Part shown: one piece after another, positions 1 to 12,425 of the stretch
How the letters are laid out: every line of letters begins with the position of its first letter
Numbering within the stretch: position 1 is the stretch's first letter
Assembly (NCBI GenBank): GCA_026168455.1
Contig: CM047431.1
Location: 43,031,466 to 43,095,465, forward strand
DNA length: 64,000 nt
Direction of reading: 5' to 3'
DNA from: Theocolax elegans
Lineage: Eukaryota; Arthropoda; Insecta; Hymenoptera; Cerocephalidae
Notes under the pieces: model-generated
The model's input: only the letters and a program-made list of their open reading frames with translations
What the model was told of the DNA's origin: nothing
The model's database searches: none
Program-made: the position numbers and the translations under genes

Positions 1-1772
1 AGAGACAAAAAATGCATTCCCATTCCCATTGCATGGTCTCAAAGGCAACGTTGTATCCACAAAAATAACGTTAAAAAACGAGCAATTTGAGTAATCTCAA
101 CGCGGTTCAAACTCGTTGCCCATTCAGGCAATAAAAAGACATTCGCTCGACGCAGTCACTTAACGACCTCTTGAAAAATACAACCACTAATTAACTATTT
201 TACAATGTAGATAGAAAAAGAAAAATAAAGGAAGGAAGATGGAAAGAAAACGTACGCTCTCCAAACGGGCGAACAAATGCGCATAATTACGCGCCAAGGG
301 AGCGAAAAAGGAAGCGCGTCGGTGAATACTCGCGGGTGGCAGCATCAAAGAAAACTTTGCACCCGGTTTATTACGGACGCGTGTGCGCGCATCGCCTCGA
401 AAACTTTGTGCTCAGTTTAAAGCATAAAGCTCCGGACGATTTATTGCGAAAATTCGTCGGGGGTGTAGCTGCAAGGGACTTCGGTAGAAGATTTGCCTCC
501 GGTCTCTCAAAATTTGTTAATTCCAACGAGGTATCTTGGAAGTACATTTTATCGATTAATTATCCGACCGTTATTATATTGTTTGTTCAGTTTTAAATTC
601 AATATTTAATCCCGTGATCCAATTGAATATTCATCATCAAAAGGGGTGTAATGCTATCTTTTATCTTCGTAGTATATACATATATATATATATAATAATG
701 TAACGTACGATACCGAAAAATAGTTTAACGGAACCTCAAAAATAAAATCAATTCTCTAACTATTTATAAGGAAGTCCGAGACAAGCGTAGAAGAAAATTC
801 CAGTGTCTTCGAGCGGCATTATACGCGGTTATTAATAACGCGATCTCAACTTTTCAAACTCGAAGCCACGATATATTCTCGGCGATTTGCCGACTCGGAA
901 GTATAAACAGAGAGAATGATGTAAACGAAATTGATAAATGTAAGAGAGAGCTCGGGTTCGCCGGTTGCGCCGCGCAGAGAAAACTGCGGAGAGGTAAATA
1001 AATGCGACTCGCCGCCCGAGGTTGGGGAAAGTGGAGAGGGGGCCGAAGCGAATAGTTTCCAAACCGTCCGAAACTTGGTACAAACTTACCAAGACGGAAG
1101 AAGACCCAGGACGGAGGCACTTAATCACGATTGAAATATTCCAACTTCCGAGTTTGAATTACAATTCAAGCCCAAGCCAATTACCATAGTTATAAATCTG
1201 ATAATTTAGCTTCATACGCCTCGTGCTTCTCCTTTCGCCCAGAAATATGTTATAGTTCTACCGATCGCTACATATGTTAACCTTGCCTTTCCGATTAATA
1301 CGTCCTTTACGTTAAGTAACAATTATTTTTCTCTACAATTACCGAGGTATTAATCGTTCGTATTACAATTCCACATAATATACCGAATATATAAATATAT
1401 ACGGTACGCTTGGATTACCGAAATTCAAACGAAATACCGTGAAAAAAAGCACCTCGTACAAATCGTGTTTTTCAACCGTACGTTTTGTTCGGCCGCTACG
1501 CTGTTATCTACGAAATGACTAATTTATACTCAAAAATGAAGCTCTGGAAACGTTAATTAATTCGTTGAAATCGTTTAAAAATTAATGTCACGAGGTAATA
1601 TTCGAAAACGTGACAAACTCAACGATAATTACTTTCCCATCTGGTGCAGCGACGAATCAATTTTCTATATCGGCCCAGGGAAAACGATCAACTCGGAAAA
1701 TTAGCCTGTAACCCGTCCTTCAAAACTCGCAACATCCAGAAGGGTTAAAATCGCGAAACAAGCAAAATGGTG

Positions 1773-1801
<29 letters not shown>
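1773..1801. repeat. (CT)n microsatellite
   Basis: Uninterrupted CT dinucleotides. Confidence 0.95.
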
Positions 1802-1804
<3 letters not shown>

Positions 1805-2675
1805 CTCTTCGATAAAGCGCGCGAGAGCGTAATCAAAGCACGCAAAGTCACCGAGCATTTTATTAAAGCCATCATCGCTCTCTTCTACGAGCGACCTCAA
1901 TTTCCATCAACGTCACCTGCACACACCCGCTCTTTTTACCGTGGAAAAAGGAGCTGCCGGCAAAAAAGCCGGGGACAACCTATGAGAAAATAACGCGGTA
2001 CGATATAAAGAAACAATAACAAGCGCGGTTCGCCTAAACAGAGGGTCGTACGATGCGAAAAAAAAGGAAAGAGATCTATCCTACAGTTGAAGACGAAACA
2101 ACTATTAACGGTGGATGGAGGGTCACTTTTTGTTTACGAATTTTTTTTTCTTCTGCTTCTTCTTCTACTTCTGCTTCTTCTTCTTTTTTTTGGAGGATAA
2201 TACGTGTTTAAACGAAGGTTTGGTATTATTCCAGAATCATGAGAAGTTTATTGGATCAAGGGATGTTTGTTTTGTCACTGTTGGTAGTTCTTATTATTAA
2301 ACGTGATAGTGAACGATAAAAAGAAAAATAAACTTAAAAGTTTCGAAATTTTATCATTAAAATGTATTGTTTTTTTTAATTGCAATCAATTTGTCTTCAG
2401 CATCCGTTACGTAAACAATGAAACCATTAATTTTCCTGAGTAATTACTCAAAAAAAAAGAGAACATCTTCAATTATATCCAATTAGTCGATTGAACATAG
2501 CGGTTTGAAAAAACAACTGGCAATGTAAATAGCGAGCGATCAATCACTGGATATATAGCAAGGACAAGTTCAGTGAATAAATCACTTTTATAAGAGCAAA
2601 AATCGAGTGATCCAGCGCGAAATTACCAAGCAATTTGACCGTGAAATTCATAGTGTGGGCGCAGTGGATGCCGAG

Positions 2676-2678
<3 letters not shown>

Positions 2679-2710
<32 letters not shown>

Positions 2711-2752
2711 CAGCAGCACAGCAGTACAGCAGCAATAGCAGGAGCAGTAGGA
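2679..2752. repeat. (CAG)n trinucleotide array
   Basis: About 11 uninterrupted CAG units, then interrupted CAG/ACAG words to about 2752. On the plus strand one frame runs from 2577 as INHFYKSKNRVIQREITKQF, then DREIHSVGAVDAEK, a polyglutamine run and HSSTAVQQQ before a stop. No splice evidence ties it to a gene, so polyQ coding is only possible. The minus-strand frames give Leu, Ala or Cys runs and are not credible. Confidence 0.85.
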
Positions 2753-4184
2753 GCGACACAAAAGCTGGGCTCGAAAACTGGCATTGGTGACGATAATAAC
2801 CGAACGTCCGAGGCAGTGACCATGCGACAATGAACAGACCAAGTTCCACAAGCCTGGTGGCTGGTAGTCCTTATTGATTCGTCGACAAAGCCACCCCACC
2901 GGTTGACGTCGTCGACAAAAGAACAATAACCCCTCTTCTACCTTTGCACGTTGATGAATTCCGCGAGCGCAATATTAACGCCCGACGATCATTAACGACC
3001 CACCTATCTTTTGATCAAAAGATCCAACGACGTCCGGGTGAGTACGCTAATTGGTTATCCTATTTTTTACGAAAATGATAACTCCCACTCGAAGAAAATG
3101 GCGATTCTGGTTGGAATTCTCGTAGAGCAGCGTATTTGAAATCCGTTTGATGAGAAGTAGGGTCAATTAGATCAAGCTTACGAAAATGGGAAATATTATT
3201 TGTTTTTGAATTTAAAAAGATTGAGAATATCAGTAATACAATAGAAGATCTATTTCGAGAGAGAGAGAGAGAGAGGGAGAGAGGCAGCAGGGGGTATTTT
3301 TTAACAAATCGTAAATGCAAGCCCATTCTCTATCCCCAGAGAGTAGAAAAGAAAAGGATGTACGAGGATCGACTGGAGAAAAGGTACGAGCCCTAAAATA
3401 CACCGGGTGTTCAAAAATGCCGGTCTCGAAGAGCTCGAATCCCGAAAACTGGGCCGGCAGGTATTATTCTCGCACGGAAGCGCGAAATTCCATTTCGAGG
3501 CTCTATATGTACAGATACATAGACATACCTACATAGGAGCCCGAGCTCCGAGCCCCGAGCCCACTTTGCCACGGCAACACGCGATATCGTCTATATGTAA
3601 GAACAATATCCGGGACGTTCGTATATATACATTGGGGATGATCGCGTACGCCCCATGGAAAATCCGTGAGATTCGAACGTGTTTCTTTGCCTCCGGTGAA
3701 AAGAACAAGATCCTTCTCTCTTTTTATATTCTTATTGTGTTTTCGCTCCGCCTTTTTGCGATCTCGCTCTTTGTTGACTTTCTTGTTTTTCCAAGTTTAC
3801 CTTTTCTTCCTTCTTCCATCGATTGTTTCTATACATATATATATGTATTTCGAATTTTCATACTTTTTTTAGCCCTTCGCTATATATCTGCGTTCTCGAC
3901 AGTGACATTCATCTCGTACATTATTTACGTCTTGAATTTAAATAATTCAAAATAATTGTTATTTCTTCTACTTAAAATATATAATCTTCGTATTAAATAT
4001 CTCGTATTCGTATGTTGTATTTACATTTCATCGTGAATGTAGAAACGTTTTTTATTATAAGTATAAATTACAATCTAGTTTCAGAGTCTCCTAATGAAGT
4101 TATCAAATTATAACTAATTATATATTTTCAGTAAACTATATACTATTTATCGTACAATAATTTACTAACTCTTACTGTTTCACC

Positions 4185-4653
4185 ACAAGGAGAGTGAAGA
4201 AACTTTAGGATATGATTTCTACTATAAAAACCCCTTTCAATGTAATTTATAAACAAATAACGACAAATGCGCAAAAAATATCTTTTACTTTGGTTGGTTA
4301 TAACTCTAACGATATTTTGATGACAATTTTGAATTAAAAAAATTATTGATTTTTTAGGTCACATAAACTTTTCTTTTTCTTCCATAACTTTTGATTTCAG
4401 CTTTTTTTTAAATCCAATCTACTAGATCTCAGTTTTCTTGATTTTGATATGATATCTCTTATTCGTTTCAAAGTTATAAGCAGCCAACGTTAAAGATATT
4501 TTTTACGATGTTTTTCGTTATTTGCTCATAAATTCCCTGGAAAAGGCGTTAGAATCTATAACTTCGGTTTTTTTTTCATATTTTTATATAGAAGAACTGA
4601 TATCCTAAAGTTTGGTAAAGATCCGTATCCCGGAGATGTGACACTTTCCTTGT
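4185..4653. mobile_element. Decayed foldback/MITE-like element with long inverted arms
   Basis: The left arm (about 4185-4320) and right arm (about 4450-4653) are diverged reverse complements. Matching blocks are acaaggagagtg with cactttccttgt, aaactttaggatat with atatcctaaagttt, and tttataaacaaataacg with cgttatttgctcataaa, followed by matching aaaatatctttta/taaagatatttttt. The right arm carries about 30 extra bases near 4615-4642. No coding capacity or clear target-site duplication. Class II non-autonomous element is the likely origin. Confidence 0.7.
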
Positions 4654-4888
4654 TAGTATCTGATTTTCCAAATCAGAGGATTATCATTTGATCGATATAT
4701 AAGAGAATGAAAGAAGAATAGGAAAAAGGAAGAGTGATAAGAAAAATCGAAGGACGCAGTATATCGCGACATCAGAAATCCGACAGTCGCAGTAAATAAA
4801 TTTAGTTATTGCTACTTGATTATCTAATGCTCTATCCGCGTTAAGAAATGCAATACGGAATAAAAGATCCGCGTGTATGTACGTGTGT

Positions 4889-4890
<2 letters not shown>

Positions 4891-4924
<34 letters not shown>
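4891..4924. repeat. (GT)n microsatellite
   Basis: Uninterrupted GT units inside a longer degenerate TG/TA-rich tract (4871-4970). Confidence 0.95.
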
Positions 4925-4927
<3 letters not shown>

Positions 4928-5240
4928 CATATATGTATATGTATATTCGATATATACGTGTACATATAGACTGGACGAGGTAGCGTCGAATCACTCGCGC
5001 AACTCGTCGTAAAAGCCCCAATAGCCATTACTGTAAAACGGGGTTGACTATGTATACGACGGGAGTTGCCCTAATGCGCCAAACAAATAAATTCTAAACT
5101 CTCTCCTTTTCTCCTTCCCTCCTCTCTGCGCGCACGGCTTAGTTCCCTCGCATACTTTATCTCGATCACCGGTTTTCCTTTTTTACTTGCTCCTTACTTT
5201 TTTTTTACACCCTCTCGTTCCAACTATTTCGTTCCGCTTT

Positions 5241-5331
5241 CTCTCCTCCTCCTCCTCCTCCTCCTCTCCGTTCTCGTCGTTACCACTTTCTTTCTTCTCG
5301 AGCCGTAAAAACGTACGTACGTACGTACGTA
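5241..5331. repeat. (CTC)n and (ACGT)n repeats
   Basis: CTC units at 5241-5267, then five ACGT units near 5311-5331, a self-complementary tetranucleotide repeat. Confidence 0.9.
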
Positions 5332-6117
5332 TGTCGTCACCTGCGTCGCAGCTCGTAACGAAGATGCGAGCTTCGCCGAACGATCGACATCTTGAATATC
5401 GACGAGACCCAGAGACGCTTCGGTTAACATTTCCCTCTCAAATTTTCCGTTTTTATTCATCTACCCATCCGAATCGATAGCGTAAACGCGATTTTTGGAT
5501 GATGACGAAAAATATGTTGCACGCGCACTACAAGCAAATATGCAAAACAATATTTAATTGTGTCCAATGACGTTCAATTTTTTTCTTAACGTCGCATCGG
5601 GCAGTCATTAACGTCGAAACAATTGTAGTGAGTACTCATGGATAGACGGAAGCATACGTTCTACTTTTATCTCGTAATCCCATCAGCAGCGAAATCTTAA
5701 ACGAATAAAATCATCGACGTACACGTACACCGACCCGATCGTGTGAAGAAAAAAACAGGAGAGGGCATCACGCAAACACCCAAAATTATCTCGCCGAGTC
5801 CATTAGCTCAGGCATTTTTTTCCGACTCGCGTTAATCAGCTCGTATAACAAATCGAAGGAGAAAAGAAACGAGCGGCCATTTTTTTCCGAGGCCAGTGAC
5901 ACTAGGAGGGGTCGAGCGTATCGCACACACACACACACACACCTACACACAAACGTTCACGTAGTAGATTCGGACCCTTTTCTTTTCCTTTCCCCCATCA
6001 GAGAAGTTTTGCCGAAGGGTGGAACGGGGGTGAATTCGGGATAGCTTCTTAAATAATTTTTAGTTAAACAAAAGATTTTTCTCTTGGCTGGGCCTAAATT
6101 TATCTGTACACCGTAGG

Positions 6118-7228
6118 GGACACAGCTGACTCGAGAAAAATAACCTCGTTAATCTGGCCTTGGGTTTCGTCGTTTCGTCCGCACGAAAATTTATCGGCAG
6201 ATCAGTGTACCGATCCCCTGATAATGAAAAAAAAATTAAATATCATTTTTGTTTGCTCTTGCTAACACGACTAACACGAACACGCCGATTATTTCTGGTA
6301 CGACTGTTACAAACGTCGTGTTTGCCTATATATACCTATATACCTATATATATACGATTAACAAATTAATATTTAAATTGATTTTAATATTAAATTCCCT
6401 TTTCCCGCGTGCGTAGAAAAAAAGAAGAATCAAGTGTAGTAGAGGACTATGGTTTTGTCGAAGATTTGGCGTTCGCAACACGAGTTTCCTTCGCGTGAAT
6501 AATCCGAAACATTAAATTTGCCCCTTTAGCCGGCCTACGCCCCGAAAGAGAAAATCAATGTCGCTCCAAGTTGTCCACACGCAGCACACTGATGTTGTAG
6601 CCCGATGTTGTGTATTATATATATATATATATATATATCGCACTACGCATAACCCGGGGTCAGGGGCTCGCGAGGCGGAGGGGAGGGCGGGGAGGAGGGA
6701 GGAGAGATGATATATTTTGCGTTGGCGACACGTAAGCCTGCTAACACGTATACCAGAATGAAAATAACCCTATATAAGCCGAGGAAAATATTCTTGCCCG
6801 ATCCAAGGATTAAAAATGTTTTATTTTCCTCGTGGGTGGATATAGTTTACTGATGTACCCAACTCGTGCCACCGAAATTGATAGTTTCGAAAGATGGACG
6901 TTACGACGTATACACTTTTTAGGATATACAGTTTGGACATTGATAATGCGCGTATACTTTAATCAACAATCGAACGGTGTCGAGTATATATTTTTGACCA
7001 TTGTTATTGCGAATAGACCGGGTATCGACGATCTTACAGAAGAACGATTCAAAAGAATCGTATACAGGAAAAGACCCCCGCCGAAAAATTCGAAAGATCC
7101 ATTTTAAATTCGTAACGGACAAAGCGGTAGCTCGCGAAACGAATTAAGACAATCGACAAAAGGGAAAGGGAGGTTGACTGAAAGAGAGGGAGATAGGATA
7201 CGAGTACACACACACACACACCCATAGA
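6118..7228. repeat. Tandem duplication A, copy 1 (about 1.1 kb)
   Basis: Starts at ggacacagctgactcgag and ends in a (CA)n tract plus catagag, where copy 2 begins with the same words. The copies align over their whole length with few differences, mostly in homopolymers, the (AT)n tract and the G-rich tract near 6675. No transposase, terminal inverted repeats or LTRs were seen, so this is a local duplication and not an obvious transposon. Confidence 0.93.
6853..7107 (+). CDS. Small unrecognised ORF in copy 1 of the tandem duplication
   Basis: ATG at 6853 opens an 84-codon frame: MYPTRATEIDSFERWTLRRI, a hydrophobic stretch around YTVWTLIMRVYF and IFLTIVIANR, then a basic tail KRIVYRKRPPPKNSKDPF. 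A TATA-like tatataag lies at 6771-6778, about 75 bases before the ATG. No family is recognised. In the second copy (from about 7962) one inserted base at the position after TLRR shifts the frame and leads to a stop, so only one copy could be functional. The low length and the lack of conservation between two copies of high identity argue that this is more likely non-coding. Confidence 0.15.
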   Translation: MYPTRATEIDSFERWTLRRIHFLGYTVWTLIMRVYFNQQSNGVEYIFLTIVIANRPGIDDLTEERFKRIVYRKRPPPKNSKDPF

Positions 7229-8337
7229 GGACACAGCTGACTCGAGAAAAATAACCTCGTTAATCTGGCCTTGGGTTTCGTCATTTCGTCCGCACGAAAA
7301 TTTATCGGCAGATCAGTGTACCGATCCCCTGATAATGAAAAAAAAATTAAATATCATTTTTGTTTGCTCTTGCTGACACGACTAACACGAACACGCCGAT
7401 TATTTCTGGTACGACTGTTACAAACGTCGTGTTTGCCTATATATACCTATATATACTATATATATACGACTGACAAATTAATATTTAAATTGATTTTAAT
7501 ATTAAATTCCCTTTTCCCGCGTGCGTAGAAAAAAAGAAGAATCAAGTGTAGTAGAGGACTATGGTTTTGTCGAAGATTTGGCGTTCGCAACACGAGTTTC
7601 CTTCGCGTGAATAATCCGAAACATTAAATTTGCCCCTTTAGCCGGCCTACGCCCCGAAAGAGAAAATCAATGTCGCTCCAAGTTGTCCACACGCAGCACA
7701 CTGATGTTGTAGCCCGATGTTGTGTATTATATATATATATATATATATCGCACTACGCATAACCCGGGGTCAGGGGTTCGCGAGGCGGAGGGGGGGAGGA
7801 GGGAGGAGAGATGATATATTTTGCGTTGGCGACACGTAAGCCTGCTAACACGTATACCAGAATGAAAATAACCCTATATAAGCCGAGGAAAATATTCTTG
7901 CCCGATCCAAGGATTAAAAATGTTTTATTTTCCTCGTGGGTGGATATAGTTTACTGATGTACCCAACTCGTGCCACCGAAATTGATAGTTTCGAAAGATG
8001 GACGTTACGACGTAATACACTTTTTAGGATATACAGTTTTGACATTGATAATGCGCGTATACTTTAATCAACAATCGAACGGTGTCGAGTATATATTTTT
8101 GACCATTGTTATTGCGAATAGACCGGGTATCGACGATCTTACAGAAGAACGATTCAAAAGAATCGTATACAGGAAAGACCCCCCGCCGAAAAATTCGAAA
8201 GATCCATTTTAAATTCGTAACGGACAAAGCGGTGCTCGCGAAAACGAATTAAGACAATCGACAAAAGGGAAAGGGAGGTTGACTGAAAGAGAGGGAGATA
8301 GGATACGAGTACACACACACACACACACACATAGAGG
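7229..8337. repeat. Tandem duplication A, copy 2
   Basis: Direct repeat of 6118-7228 at a period of about 1111 bp. Substitutions include gctgacacg for gctaacacg and ggggttcgc for ggggctcgc; small indels lie in the AT, G and A runs. It ends in a (CA)n tract followed by catagaggg. High identity points to a recent event or to two haplotypes placed in tandem by the assembly. Confidence 0.93.
7962..8212 (+). pseudogene. Frameshifted copy of the small ORF at 6853
   Basis: Second-copy counterpart of the ORF at 6853-7107. The first residues MYPTRATEIDSFERWTLRR are preserved, then an extra A (cgtaatacac against cgtatacac) breaks the frame; the downstream part from HFLGYTV to NSKDPF stays open in another frame. 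One further difference, TVWTL against TVLTL, and a balanced homopolymer change near YRK occur. If the first copy is not a gene this is simply a diverged non-coding duplicate. Confidence 0.15.
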
Positions 8338-11300
8338 GACGGAAAGAGAGACTGTGAGAGGACGGTGGGGGAGGGGGGGGATGTAGAGGAATGGAGTCGG
8401 CTCTCGGTCGAGCCAACACTCGGAATTCGATTTCGGGACTTGATTACGAATCGGGGCCGGCTAATGCGAGCCCCACAAAAGTGGAATGCGCTTTCCACCG
8501 ACGAATGGACTTTCGCTCGTATTAACCGATATGCACTTCGTTTGTTCTTGGTGGATGAAAAGCCGGGCGATCGCCGAATTTACTGGCGAGCCCCCTTTGT
8601 CCTTACGCGCGTGCCCGGACTTTGTGCTGCTCAGGCTTTTCACCTCGCGTTTTTGTCTTCCTTTTACACACACACACACACACACACGCATATGTGTGGA
8701 CCTATACCTATACGCGCAAACTCCGCACGTGTTCTACTTTTTTGTTCGTTTTCGAGACTCGCGATTTTATGACTACTATACTCGTTTGACTCGCTTTATC
8801 ACTTTTTGTTATTTCTCCTTTGAATTTGCTCGAATTAAAATCTACTTCCTAATTACATTCCTGCTCGACAAATAACTATATTTTGACATCTCAATAACAA
8901 TCGAAGCGGCCCACCTATTTTATATACAGAATGATCTACGTGCCTCGTTTTCTAACGATCGAGAAACAGGGATAATTATTATATCGTTGAATTTATATCG
9001 TCGAATTGAGTGCATTAAGGGGGGGAAAAAAAGAACGAAGTAATTTGAAATCACGAGTCCATAAAGTTAATCTAAATGTAGTTTGGGCTTTAAATGTAAT
9101 ATCTACCACAAAAGTCGATCAGTTATAGCCGAGTAAAATTCGAATCTTGTAAGTATCGGCAATGTAATTGAAAGCAACGCGGAAAATCATAAAGCAGATG
9201 ACATCGTGCGGTGTAAAACTCGGAGTATGGAGGATGGTGTACACGCACACACGTGTATACATATATATATATACGAGATCGTAAGAAAAATTATTAATAG
9301 AACATTACGTTTGTACTATCTTTCGGTAAATCATACACTGTAATAGCCCGTATAAACGGGGCTGGAGCGAGGGTTTCGCATAATCTAAACGATAACTGTA
9401 ACTACACCGTGTTAGCATTCAAAACGGTAATTTTATGCTTGATAAAACATGTAAAGCTTGCGAAAAAGCTCGCGCATACGAGTTCCTTTGTCGGCGATAT
9501 TCGATACTCTCGGATAACCTGCTACAGAGGGAGGGAGGCAAGGGTTCTACGTATACGCACGCTCATATACGCACACATATATACATCCACATATATATAT
9601 ACCCTTTTGATAAATATTCAAAGCCATCCACAAAATTTGAATGCGGATCGTTTTTCCGTGAGCAACAAACTTTACTCGTTTCCCGCCAAAAGTTGCAGTA
9701 CATAATGTAACGACTATATACGTACCGCTAATGTATTAATCTTCCTGTACTCGTTTAGCCAAATTTTCGAATAGACAATTTCACTTCGGAAGAAACACGT
9801 CGATTTTTCGACCTATCAAGCAAATACACTCTTTATTTCGATAACTTGGAGATTTAAAATCCACGAATAATTAGATGTATTTCACGTGATATGTGAACGT
9901 ATTATCGTTACGACCGGTTAAACCAAAATTTAATACGACGGTCATTCGAGATGCGGGATGTCAATTATCCTATTGTATTACCAATTTTTCCCCAAAAGTA
10001 AATAGGATTATTTTCTACTTTTAATATGCGTGCAGTGTTGCCGTTCCCTCGATTATTGTCTATAAAATAAAATTTATAACTACATTTATTCGAGTTATAA
10101 TATATATATATATATATACGCGTATATATACAGAAGTATATAATTAATGAAAAAGTGCATCCTGTAGTCTCTGCGTGTATAAATATACATTTCGAATTAA
10201 TAAGAATAATGAACCATAAGTAATGAATATTGTGGAAACTCGTAATATAAAGAGACGCTATAAAAATTGTATCTTTATAACTTGGTCACGAAATGTCCAT
10301 TTACTCGTACGATATGATATATGTATATATAACGGTTTGAATTAGATGGTTCACCTAATGCATCTCTATATACAAGAACATTTTATTAATTATTTTTTTA
10401 AACTATGTTTCTTTTTTCAACATATTCGCGTTTAACGCGTTTAGAACCGTGTTATTTCTGGTAAATTTTCGGAATTCAATGAATCAAAAAGGGTATCAAC
10501 ATTCGCGAGATAAATTAACATTTAATTATTAAAAACATTGATATATTAAATATAATATAAATAAAATATTCACAAAATAGTTAGGTAAAGATGAAAAATA
10601 TAATATTACGTGAAACACTCTATCACTATGGTTGCTAATTAAAATCTCTTATCGTATTATAAATCAAACACACCTGGTAAGGAAATCCACATTTTTCTCC
10701 TCACATTCGTAACAAATTAACCTAGTTCGCGAAGCATTATGTATACGTGTTCAAGCGTAGTTGATTAAGCAACCAGCTAAAGGAGGAAAAGATTAAAAAC
10801 GCAATTTCCTCTCCGCGAATACACGAAAAACGAGGTCCCATTGTTTTTTTTTATCCTCTGCACTCCAACATCGGGCTAATAGAATTACCGTGCAATCCCG
10901 AGCCATTTTTCGAGTCCCGTATTGTTCGGCAAGGTCGGCTTTATGCTTTCTTCATTTTCTTTGTATTAGTATACGCGCGGCTCTTTTTACCAAATGCGAA
11001 TCTAGACGTATTAACAAATGTAATTAACCATCAATATCAAGGTTGAGCTGTTTAACGATATAATTATAGGTATTGCCTTTTAGTCGGCGTATTTCAATAT
11101 ATTTAATTATTATATTATCTATTAATAAATTACGTCGGACACGTGATTATCAATTATTCACTTATTTGAAAGTAGATCGATATGCCAATATATTATTATT
11201 AATATACGAGCTTCTTTTTTAACGTTTTTCAATTTTATAATATAATCGCACGGGTATACAATTTATGATGTTAAAGTGAACATCAAAATTAAAAAAATAT

Positions 11301-11473
11301 TGTTTCGTTTGGGTTAGAGAAACGATTGAAAATTCATCGTAAAGGAACAGTTGACGCTATGAGAACCAACGATTACAAAAAGTAGACACTTGGTGGAAAG
11401 GGGGCAAAGAAACCGAAAGAATCGAAGTGTCGGCAAAGCAGTCGTCGAGCAAACCACACGAGAGCCTCGTGTG

Positions 11474-11474
<1 letters not shown>

Positions 11475-11513
<39 letters not shown>
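11475..11513. repeat. (CT)n microsatellite
   Basis: CT repeat with one TTT interruption. Confidence 0.95.
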
Positions 11514-12379
11514 GAAAAGTCCATCCAACCGCAGAGGCAAAAAGAACCGCAGCCGCAAACATTCTACACACCCCCGTTATTTCATTTTTTTTTCACTTGG
11601 CGCGCGTCAGTTCCAGAGAAAGCCATTGCAATTGCGTTTTGCAGAAAGCTCGTAATTAAAAATGTGAAGGGAAAGCAACGGTAGGGGTTGTCGATTTTGC
11701 CGCGGGCTAATGTCAATGGGGTGCGTTTTCGGAATCCCCCTTGCGCGGGGGAGCGGAACGAGTCTGCGAACCCTTCGTTGGCCGTACAGTCGGTCGTTGA
11801 AGTTTTCGTTAGCTTCGGACTCTCTTAATATTTTTTTGTTTATCGCTACACACTTATACTCTTGAAATCTTTCCTGTGGGTTATCTGCAATTTTTGGCGA
11901 TTACACGTTTTCTACGTGGAATCCCCACAATTTTTATTTTATTTTAACAAAATTAGGGCGCATTTTTATCTATAAGATAATTTAAAGCAGAACAGTTTCG
12001 TAAAGCGAAAAGGTTTAACGCGTCACAAAGTAAAAGTCGAGATATTTTACCAATAGTTTGGAGTTAAAGTGGTAAAACGCAAACTGGACCTCAAACGGCG
12101 ATACCACTCGTGCGAGGGTACTCTGAGAGAGAGAGAGAGAGAGGAGAGAGAGAGGGAGAGGAAAGAAAACACGCGATACTCGGTTTCGTTCTTTCGAGTC
12201 GAACTGTACAGCAAAATACACCCGTAGAGCCACAAGAGAGTAGTCCCCTCGAGTAGAACGCAAGGGGGGCATTCAAGTGCAAATGGTAAAACCGAGCCAT
12301 TGCACATGCCTGAAAGTTACGTCGGCACACACGAGAGAGTCCACGCTTTTTCTTCATTCTCCGTGCTGTTCCGCAGCAG

Positions 12380-12380
<1 letters not shown>

Positions 12381-12422
<42 letters not shown>
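12381..12422. repeat. (TC)n microsatellite
   Basis: Uninterrupted TC repeat of about 20 units; a (GA)n tract lies 250 bp before it at 12124-12160. Confidence 0.95.

Positions 12423-12425
<3 letters not shown>

Larger units (their letters stand above)
1..4184. other. Unassigned sequence
   Basis: AT-rich with poly-A/T runs, (GA)n at 3257-3287 and a T/C-rich stretch at 2138-2190. An 86-codon frame at 336-596 has balanced composition but no recognisable family and no splice context. If the bru3 gene continues to lower coordinates, this is part of its large downstream intron; that is not shown. Confidence 0.6.
4654..6117. other. Unassigned sequence
   Basis: Simple repeats (GT, CTC, ACGT, CA at 5926-5941) in otherwise unremarkable AT-rich DNA. 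No gene seen. Confidence 0.6.

Noticed and set aside
2544..2926. Minus-strand ORFs of Leu, Ala or Cys runs
   Set aside because: They are frame shadows of the CAG array, with no splice or start context.
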